From IMG/VR virus record IMGVR_UViG_3300027983_000018, positions 1-59,757 of that record: a stretch of 59,757 nt of DNA; one strand, written 5' to 3'. This DNA is from a virus. A model generated the notes under the pieces. The model was not told the DNA's origin and searched no databases. It saw only the letters and a list, made by a program, of their open reading frames with translations. This document shows, in pieces, positions 1-5,546 of this stretch. A program made the translations under genes and the position numbers. Numbering within the stretch: position 1 is the first letter of the stretch; each line of letters opens with the position of its first letter.

Positions 1-1
1 A

Positions 2-172
2 TCATCACAAGCACAGGGCTTCACTCTTGTAGAAAAGCCGTTGGGAGAAGAATGCTTTCCGTATTTTTATTGGACCCCCACAAGGTTCAGGTTACTTACT
101 GAGGCAGAATCTCTGCACATGAGTGAATCTATTGCTGATTTAATAAAAAAAGATGATTTCCAGACCGCTTAA
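2..172 (+). CDS. C-terminal end of an unidentified protein (5' cut by window edge)
   Basis: An open frame runs from base 2 to a TAA at 170-172 (56 residues visible). It has no start in the window, so it is the tail of a longer gene. The sequence includes F-P-Y-F-Y-W-T-P-T and ends K-K-D-D-F-Q-T-A. I recognise no domain. Its last 20 bases overlap the next gene, as expected for translational coupling in a packed phage operon. Confidence 0.6.
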   Translation, partial: SSQAQGFTLVEKPLGEECFPYFYWTPTRFRLLTEAESLHMSESIADLIKKDDFQTA

Positions 173-527
173 TAAAACTAAAAGGAAGTTGGATGAGAGT
201 TATGAGAAAGACCTACGTCTGTCTTTGCTTTTGAACATGAATACCAAGCTGTCAAAGATTGCAACTATCTTTAATATGTCGGAACATGAATTAATCAATT
301 GGATCAAGATTAAGCGTAAGTTCCGATTTGAAGATATGAAGGGTACTTTGTATTTTGGTTCAAAGGATAGTCCTTATTATGAGACGGAATTAGACATGAT
401 TCATTCGTTGAATGGTCATAACTACACGTATTCAAGCTTATCTCCTTCTGAGAAAGAGATTTGGAACACAACAGAGAATGAGTATAAATCATGGGTTATT
501 GAACGAGAAATACGTTCAGAATTTTGA
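153..527 (+). CDS. Hypothetical protein, 124 aa, possible helix-turn-helix
   Basis: The start at 153 overlaps the end of the upstream gene by 20 bases, suggesting coupled translation. The N-terminal third is basic. A segment around residues 32-50 (L-S-K-I-A-T-I-F-N-M-S) has the spacing of a helix-turn-helix recognition unit. The rest has aromatic and acidic patches and no family I can name. The next gene starts inside its 3' end in another frame. A small DNA-binding or regulatory role is possible but unproven. Confidence 0.65.
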   Translation: MISRPLNKTKRKLDESYEKDLRLSLLLNMNTKLSKIATIFNMSEHELINWIKIKRKFRFEDMKGTLYFGSKDSPYYETELDMIHSLNGHNYTYSSLSPSEKEIWNTTENEYKSWVIEREIRSEF

Positions 528-978
528 TTTAGTACCTATTGGTGAGATGGTGGTTTCTGAAATGGTTATGGAGTTACATTACTACAAAACTTATTTCAGA
601 AAGTATCATGGCAGAGATAAGTATTATGTCTTAATGAGAAATTTCGTTGCTAAGAAATTACGTCTTGCTGGTTACAGCTTGCAGGAGATAGCTACAGTTT
701 TTGGTTTAGCCAATCACACAACGATAAAAAATGTAATAGAGAATTTCACTCCACCTGCTGATCACAAAGAGTTTTTACTTAAAAACTTTGATCGCTATAT
801 AAAAGAGTTCATTTATCCAATTTCAATAAAGCATAGGGATCACCACAAGGACAGGTCTTATAGAGAAGTTAAAATTGAGGGAAACGTAGAAATTATTAAA
901 ACAAAAAAAAATAATGCTGAGAAAAAACAAACACAGAAATTTCAATCTAAGAACAAGGGACTCCCTAATGTTATTTAA
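478..978 (+). CDS. DnaA domain IV-like helix-turn-helix protein, 166 aa
   Basis: Residues 52-88 (R-N-F-V-A-K-K-L then G-Y-S-L-Q-E-I-A-T-V-F-G and N-H-T-T-I) follow the pattern of the DNA-binding C-terminal domain of bacterial DnaA, where a G-x-S-L-x-E-I-G-x-x-F-G stretch is followed by D-H-T-T/S-V. No AAA+ ATPase part is present, so this is a stand-alone domain IV-like module with a basic lysine-rich tail. I chose the ATG at 478 because it overlaps the previous gene by only 50 bases and the domain needs nothing upstream; the same frame is open from an ATG at 412. It could recognise DnaA-box-like sites, either the phage origin or host boxes. That role is inference. Confidence 0.6.
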   Translation: MSINHGLLNEKYVQNFDLVPIGEMVVSEMVMELHYYKTYFRKYHGRDKYYVLMRNFVAKKLRLAGYSLQEIATVFGLANHTTIKNVIENFTPPADHKEFLLKNFDRYIKEFIYPISIKHRDHHKDRSYREVKIEGNVEIIKTKKNNAEKKQTQKFQSKNKGLPNVI

Positions 979-1060
979 GACATCTCTTGAAAACAAGGTT
1001 AAGAAAACACCTGGATTAAAATCTTATTACTCAAAAGAAATCGATTTAATAAATGGCTAA
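968..1060 (+). CDS. Putative 30-aa small protein
   Basis: The ATG at 968 lies inside the last codons of the upstream gene (stop at 976-978). The frame ends at TAA 1058-1060, overlapping the ATG at 1053 of the next gene. It exactly bridges what would otherwise be a 74-base gap. The product is basic (starts M-L-F-K-T-S-L, ends I-D-L-I-N-G). Evidence is limited to the tiling; it may be a real micropeptide or simply a coupling ORF that carries ribosomes to the next start. Confidence 0.35.
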   Translation: MLFKTSLENKVKKTPGLKSYYSKEIDLING

Positions 1061-1616
1061 CATGTGTTCCAACTATGTTAGATTTACTGGTGAAAAAGCT
1101 AACATAGAAAATCTTTTTTTAGTTTTAAAAGAGATGCTTAAACGATCTGAAGAAACAGGATTTGGTGTAATACCTGTGTTCCAAGAGAAATCGTGGGAAG
1201 GTTATTACTTTAACCTTCAGATTATAAATGATGACATTGATGCTGAAGTATCAATTAGTTATGAAACAAAATGGAATCCAATCATAAAAGATTTAACTTG
1301 GCTTGCAATTAAAATGGGTGTTTCTTTTGTTTCTGATTCTAGCGAATCAGGCAATGACATTTACATAAGTTATGAGTACGTTCATGAATCAGGAGAGTTA
1401 TCCTTTAGTGAACTTACAAGTGATGAAATAGATGAGTGTATCTTTTGGCTGACAGAAGATGATGAAATGGTTAAGTCCCGTTATGATACTACGGAGAAAG
1501 AAGAAGAAGAGTTTGAACAATTAAATTATTATCTTGATGAAGATTATGAGATGCTTGAAAACATTCTTTCAGAAAAATCAAAGGAACTAATGGATCCTTT
1601 TGATTTTAATCAGTAA
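1053..1616 (+). CDS. Hypothetical acidic protein, 187 aa, weakly Api92/DUF1281-like N-terminus
   Basis: The N-terminus M-A-N-M-C-S-N-Y-V-R-F-T-G resembles the start of the Api92-like ferredoxin-fold family of phages and plasmids (pattern M-x-N-W-C-x-N, then a V-x-x-T-G strand). The C-terminal third is very acidic, with many E, D and Y. I see no catalytic motif. It lies in a run of small early genes ahead of the replication cluster. The family link is from memory of the N-terminal pattern only. Confidence 0.6.
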   Translation: MANMCSNYVRFTGEKANIENLFLVLKEMLKRSEETGFGVIPVFQEKSWEGYYFNLQIINDDIDAEVSISYETKWNPIIKDLTWLAIKMGVSFVSDSSESGNDIYISYEYVHESGELSFSELTSDEIDECIFWLTEDDEMVKSRYDTTEKEEEEFEQLNYYLDEDYEMLENILSEKSKELMDPFDFNQ

Positions 1617-1630
1617 CTTAAAATAAAGTT

Positions 1631-1963
1631 ATGAGTAGAAAATTCAGGATTCCTTTTCTGACAAATAAGATAGTTTTGTTAGTAGAAAACAATCGTTACA
1701 CTGTTGAAGACGCAAATTTAAAGATAGCTTATTGTGATTTATCTTACATAGACGAGATGCATGAAGAAGCGTTAGAAGTTTTAGAAACTATGACTCCCAC
1801 TTCATTGAACTCGTTTTTGAAAAAAAATTCTTTTGAGCTTGTTGAATACAAGACGACAGTAGATATGATTGAGAGTATCCTTCAAGGTTATGTAGCAAAC
1901 AAGTTAAAGCTTGGTATAAATCCTTACATTGAATCGTTCACCATTAAACACATTAACAAATGA
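1631..1963 (+). CDS. Hypothetical protein, 110 aa
   Basis: A 110-residue frame with a 14-base upstream gap. Its stop overlaps the ATG at 1960 of the next small gene (ATGA-type junction). Predicted mixed alpha/beta, with no Cys/His clusters or P-loop. Not recognised. The clean junctions at both ends argue that it is a genuine operon member. Confidence 0.6.
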   Translation: MSRKFRIPFLTNKIVLLVENNRYTVEDANLKIAYCDLSYIDEMHEEALEVLETMTPTSLNSFLKKNSFELVEYKTTVDMIESILQGYVANKLKLGINPYIESFTIKHINK

Positions 1964-2133
1964 CAATACCAGAACAAATAGCTGAGCTTAAGTCTAAGCT
2001 AACAGGAAATCTTTTTGCTGATGGAGAAACCATGCAGCAAATATATGAGTTAAAGAAGAAACTTAACCCTGAAATTGAAACAAATCCTGAACAGGATGAT
2101 GAAGATGAAGGGTGCTTATACTGTGGAAGCTAA
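1960..2133 (+). CDS. Small acidic protein with C-terminal CxxC, 57 aa
   Basis: Starts at 1960, overlapping the previous stop in ATGA, and ends with TAA at 2131-2133. That TAA overlaps the next ATG as TAATG. The product begins M-T-I-P-E-Q-I-A-E-L-K, is acidic near the end, and finishes G-C-L-Y-C-G-S, a lone CxxC that could bind a metal if the protein dimerises. Similar short proteins with terminal CxxC occur in Bacteroidota phages, but I cannot name a family. The tight coupling on both sides supports it. Confidence 0.6.
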   Translation: MTIPEQIAELKSKLTGNLFADGETMQQIYELKKKLNPEIETNPEQDDEDEGCLYCGS

Positions 2134-2525
2134 TGAAAAAAACATTCGTAATACGATACGTTAAAAGAAGTGGAAAACTTATTCCTAAAGATAACTTATC
2201 CAAGATAAAGCTTAAAGAATACATTAATTCAATAAGTGAAAATGACATCATTGATGTACTGTTTGAAGCTGATGAACCAAACAATACAAAGTCACAGCTG
2301 GCAAAGGTTCACGTAATGATTAATGCTATAGCAAGTGAGACAGGTGAAGATGTTAAAAAAACAAAGATTGACGTAAAGGATCAGTGCGGGTTAACTTATT
2401 ATCAAGATCAGCAAAAGAAGTTCAAATCTTTTGCTGATCTATCAAGAGCTGAGCTTTCCGATGTAATTGAAAAGCTTTATTTAGTTGGAGAATTTGTTGG
2501 CATTAACTTTCAGAAGGACTTGTAG
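2133..2525 (+). CDS. Hypothetical protein, 130 aa, possibly NinB-like recombination protein
   Basis: I chose the ATG at 2133 because it overlaps the preceding stop (TAATG); the frame is open further upstream. The product starts M-K-K-T-F-V-I-R-Y. Its second half has a pattern K-V-H-V-M-I-N-A-I-A then F-A-D-L-S-R-A-E-L-S-D-V-I-E, which reminds me of phage NinB/HNH-associated recombination proteins with a conserved S-x-x-D-L-S-x-x-E helix. That similarity is weak. Its last 23 bases overlap, tail to tail, a gene on the opposite strand. Confidence 0.6.
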   Translation: MKKTFVIRYVKRSGKLIPKDNLSKIKLKEYINSISENDIIDVLFEADEPNNTKSQLAKVHVMINAIASETGEDVKKTKIDVKDQCGLTYYQDQQKKFKSFADLSRAELSDVIEKLYLVGEFVGINFQKDL

Positions 2526-2811
2526 GTAGTATTTCCTCATCAGGAATTTCAAACTCTTCATCAACTGTTAAGTTGTTTTCAACAGCAGCTTCCTCAATAG
2601 ATTTAATCATCATCATGTGATTTCTAATCACATATTCGTCAAGTGTTAATTGACCGTTAGATTGTATTTTTTCAAGACTCACTAAAGGTTCTTTTAAATT
2701 TTCAACTAAAACAATAACGGCATCTTTAAGCATCTTATAAAACCCTCCTGAAACCTCAATTGTAATAACAACATCGTCTTTAATAACCGGTAACATAACT
2801 TTTTTTCCCAT
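2503..2811 (-). CDS. Lone opposite-strand hypothetical protein, 102 aa
   Basis: No plus-strand frame covers 2526-2809, but a protein-like minus frame does. With the ATG at 2811 it reads M-G-K-K-V-M-L-P-V-I and is acidic toward the C-terminus (D-E-E-F-E-I-P-D-E-E). It has amphipathic helices and no domain I recognise. It is the only minus-strand gene in the first 23 kb. Its start codon shares bases with the divergent plus gene at 2810 (both read from CATG), so its promoter and leader must lie inside that gene. It may be expressed with the minus-strand late class. The frame extends upstream to 2874, which would overlap the neighbour more. Confidence 0.65.
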   Translation of the reverse strand: MGKKVMLPVIKDDVVITIEVSGGFYKMLKDAVIVLVENLKEPLVSLEKIQSNGQLTLDEYVIRNHMMMIKSIEEAAVENNLTVDEEFEIPDEEILPTSPSES

Positions 2812-3373
2812 GAACAATACAGATAAAATTAAACAATTAAGTGCGAAGTTAACAATTAAACATGAGCAAAGCACCTGGTCACCATTGCTAACCGATTTCT
2901 TTTCATCTATTCAACACGAAATGTTGTTAGACAACTTGCTTACAGATTTAAGCGAAGGAATTAAGTTTGCACCACCATTAAAAGAATGGTATGATGAGTA
3001 CGACAAGGACATGTCTAAGATAAAATTCATTGCCGTAACAACGGATTACGAAACAAAATTTAAAGAAAACCCGTTTGTTTTTAACCTCGTGTGCGCTCGA
3101 ACATCAAACCTTAAAACAAACCACATTTCATTTTGGAATCATCTTACCGAAGAAACATTAAGACATGCTTCAGAAAAAATACCTGGAGTAGTTGTTATAT
3201 TCTTAGGACCAAACACGTACAGGTATGCAAAAGTTCTAAAAGAAGGGACAGCTAAGTCATTTGTACCTGCACCAGATTCTGAATTTTGGTTAACAAAAAA
3301 AGGAGTTTCTCTTTACGAAAAGAAACTAAAAAAACAGGCTAGCTTAGATGAAAGTTCTGAATTATTTAACTAA
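2810..3373 (+). CDS. Uracil-DNA glycosylase-fold protein with degenerate active site, 187 aa
   Basis: The order of segments matches family 1 uracil-DNA glycosylase: F-A-P-P-L near residue 53, a hydrophobic strand I-K-F-I-A-V at 71-76, then F-N-L-V-C-A-R (91-97) followed by N-H-I-S-F-W-N-H-L-T (104-113), and V-V-V-I-F-L-G-P-N (127-135). In the enzyme these would be the GQDPYH strand, the LLLN-x-x-LTV strand with S-H...W..F-T, and the LWG strand. Here GQDPYH reads T-T-D-Y-E-T and the HPSP loop reads A-P-D-S, so the catalytic water-binding and histidine motifs are lost or altered. crAss-like phages do encode UDGs. A non-catalytic role, such as a polymerase accessory factor like poxvirus D4, is inference. 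Confidence 0.5.
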   Translation: MNNTDKIKQLSAKLTIKHEQSTWSPLLTDFFSSIQHEMLLDNLLTDLSEGIKFAPPLKEWYDEYDKDMSKIKFIAVTTDYETKFKENPFVFNLVCARTSNLKTNHISFWNHLTEETLRHASEKIPGVVVIFLGPNTYRYAKVLKEGTAKSFVPAPDSEFWLTKKGVSLYEKKLKKQASLDESSELFN

Positions 3374-3378
3374 GTTTG
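3371..3378 (+). promoter_or_regulatory. Possible Bacteroidota-type -7 box TAAGTTTG
   Basis: Matches TAnnTTTG and lies 9 bases before the ATG at 3388. That would give an almost leaderless transcript, and I see no -33 TTG element at the right spacing. A weak candidate. Confidence 0.2.
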
Positions 3379-3387
3379 TAACCCTCT

Positions 3388-3975
3388 ATGAAAAAAGAAC
3401 TAAAGCAAAATTCATTACTTTCTCGGTTAAAATACCATAAGATAAACTTATCTGTGTGGTACGTTTTAGTTAAGTTGTACAACGAAGAACCTGTAAAAGA
3501 AGAGCTTCTGAAGAAGGTGAACCCTTCCCTTGCGGTAGATGGAAAGCTAACTCAAAAAGGAATCGATGTACTTAAAAGTATTGATGACTTGTTTGCAACA
3601 AAAAAGAAACTCAAGTCTGAACAACTTATGGGTGACGATTATCAAAATAAGATTGAAGAATACCTTGACTTGTTTCCAATAAAAAAGTTACCTAATGGTA
3701 AGTATGCTAGAGGAGATAAACGAAACGTGGAAGTTAATTTCAGATGGTTTTTTGAGAACTACAACTACAGCTGGGAAGTTATTCTTGAATCAACAAATAT
3801 GTATGTAAAGGAGTATGCACAAAAGAACTTCTTGTACATGCGAACTGCAAAGTATTTTGTTAGAAAAGATGACGGAACACGTAATGTAAATTCAGACTTA
3901 GCAGATTACTGCGACAGGTATGTAGATCACGGATGTTACGTAGAAGAAAAAACATTTAAAACAAAAGTTATTTAA
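3388..3975 (+). CDS. Conserved-looking replication-cluster protein, 195 aa, function unknown
   Basis: A basic N-terminus (M-K-K-E-L-K-Q) is followed by a predicted helical protein with an aromatic-rich segment (W-F-F-E-N-Y-N-Y-S-W-E near residues 120-130) and Y-M-R-T-A-K-Y-F around 155-162. It overlaps the ATG of the DnaB-type helicase by one base (TAATG). Direct coupling to the helicase suggests a helicase loader or replication-initiation partner, but no motif proves it. The ATG at 3388 is the first in frame. Confidence 0.65.
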   Translation: MKKELKQNSLLSRLKYHKINLSVWYVLVKLYNEEPVKEELLKKVNPSLAVDGKLTQKGIDVLKSIDDLFATKKKLKSEQLMGDDYQNKIEEYLDLFPIKKLPNGKYARGDKRNVEVNFRWFFENYNYSWEVILESTNMYVKEYAQKNFLYMRTAKYFVRKDDGTRNVNSDLADYCDRYVDHGCYVEEKTFKTKVI

Positions 3976-5009
3976 TGGATGTAGTAATCTCAAAACCAAA
4001 ATGGGTCAGTCATGCAATGCACTATAAAGATGCATTGAAGTACATGAAGGGCAAGCAGCAAGGAAATATAACAAGTTACAAGACTCCTTGGCCAAAGTTT
4101 AATGACGCAACCATGCAGGGTCTTGAGTTCAATACAATCACATTGATTGGAGGAAGACCTGCATCTGGAAAAACGCTACTGGTAGATCAAATTGTAAGAG
4201 AAGGATTTAAGTTGAACCCTGGAATGAATTTAAGAGTTCTCCAATTCCAATTGGAAATGTTTGGTAGAACATCTAAGCTTAGGGAATTTTCAGCAATAAC
4301 AAGTAAGACTTACAAGGAGCTGTGTTCTTCATCAGATGACTCGTCCGTTATAGATGATAAAACAATTGAGTTGTGTCATAAACACGCGATAGAAGCAGCC
4401 AAGTATCCAATTGATGTAGTAGATGATCCGGTATCTGTTGTTGAGTTTAAGAAGACAATAATTTCCTACATGGAAACACATGCTTCAAGCTTAACAAAAG
4501 TAGTTAAAGGACACCCTGTAAAAATAAAGCAATACAAAAAAACAGTAGTCACATTAGATCACTCTGTTTTAATTAAGAAAGATAAATCAGAATCAAGTAA
4601 GCAAGAAACTCTTGCGAACCTTGGTGAAGCTTGTACAGAATTAAAAAAGAAATACCCTATTGCATTCATACTTCTTACTCAGCTCAATAGAGAGACAGAT
4701 AGACCTGAGAGAAATGAAGATGGTAAGTATGGGAATTACATTTTAGAATCTGACATATATGGAGGTGACGGTTTGCTGCAACATGCAGACATAGTTATCG
4801 GGGTTAATCGTCCAGCAAAAAGATTTATTAAAACGTATGGTCCAGACAACTACATTATTGAAGATGAGAATACATTAGTTTTCCATTGGATAAAATCAAG
4901 GAATGGTGAAACGGGAATGAGTTTTTTCAAAGCAGAGTTCCATAAGATGTCTATTGCTGAAATGAATACACCTGGACAAAGTTCAAGTTTTAAACCAACA
5001 AGAAAGTAA
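3975..5009 (+). CDS. DnaB-type replicative DNA helicase (RecA-fold domain only), 344 aa
   Basis: Walker A G-G-R-P-A-S-G-K-T at residues 59-67 and Walker B V-V-T-L-D-H at 191-196 are followed by the DnaB-type H3 motif F-I-L-L-T-Q-L-N-R-E (231-240). An S-D-I-Y-G-G-D segment and a basic C-terminal part (W-I-K-S-R-N-G-E) complete the SF4 helicase pattern. Cellular DnaB is about 470 residues with an N-terminal helical domain. Here the ATPase begins by residue 50, so the primase-interacting N-terminal domain is absent or replaced. It would unwind the phage replication fork on the lagging strand. Neighbours encode the recombinase, SSB and primase. Confidence 0.9.
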   Translation: MDVVISKPKWVSHAMHYKDALKYMKGKQQGNITSYKTPWPKFNDATMQGLEFNTITLIGGRPASGKTLLVDQIVREGFKLNPGMNLRVLQFQLEMFGRTSKLREFSAITSKTYKELCSSSDDSSVIDDKTIELCHKHAIEAAKYPIDVVDDPVSVVEFKKTIISYMETHASSLTKVVKGHPVKIKQYKKTVVTLDHSVLIKKDKSESSKQETLANLGEACTELKKKYPIAFILLTQLNRETDRPERNEDGKYGNYILESDIYGGDGLLQHADIVIGVNRPAKRFIKTYGPDNYIIEDENTLVFHWIKSRNGETGMSFFKAEFHKMSIAEMNTPGQSSSFKPTRK

Positions 5010-5013
5010 TTAA

Positions 5014-5544
5014 ATGGCAGAAGTTGTATTAACACAAAAACAACAAATGATTGAGCTGAGAGTTCATCATGAAGAATTGTTAGAGAAAATAGGAAAAAAG
5101 AATGGAACGTACTTAGCAAAAGCTAAGTTCAGAAATACAGATAAAGGAGAAGACTGCATTTCATTTTGGGAAGCAGAGCTGGAACAGGAGCAAGATTTTT
5201 TTATAGAAATTGTGGCACTAATAAATAAAGTGTTTATTCGGTCACAAACAAGAACTCTTTACAAGTGGAAGTACAATCCATTTTACAAGGAAGAATATAC
5301 AATGCGAGCACCTTATGGGAACATGACTAACAACACATATTTAATTCCTATAGATGAATTGGAAGAAGTAATTGTTCCAAAAAAACAAAGACCGTCAAAA
5401 GAAATAACATTTGATTTTGACTTACCAAATCCAGACTTGGATTTACCGTTTGACCAAATGACCATAAGAGATTATGCAGCAATTCATTTAGGGAAAGCAG
5501 TAAGTTTTAAGCCATGGTTAAACGAAATTATTAAATCCAAATAA
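5014..5544 (+). CDS. Hypothetical protein, 176 aa, in replication cluster
   Basis: Lies between the helicase and the Sak4-like gene with gaps of 4 and 2 bases. An N-terminal helical segment is followed by a strand-rich middle (K-W-K-Y-N-P-F-Y) and a proline/aspartate stretch (F-D-L-P-N-P-D-L-D-L-P-F-D). No P-loop, Zn site or nuclease motif. Function unknown; position suggests a replication accessory role. Confidence 0.65.
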   Translation: MAEVVLTQKQQMIELRVHHEELLEKIGKKNGTYLAKAKFRNTDKGEDCISFWEAELEQEQDFFIEIVALINKVFIRSQTRTLYKWKYNPFYKEEYTMRAPYGNMTNNTYLIPIDELEEVIVPKKQRPSKEITFDFDLPNPDLDLPFDQMTIRDYAAIHLGKAVSFKPWLNEIIKSK

Positions 5545-5546
5545 GT

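Noticed and set aside
412-477. Longer N-terminus of the DnaA-like protein
   Set aside because: It would overlap the upstream gene by 116 bases with no recognisable domain; the ATG at 478 is simpler, though not proven.
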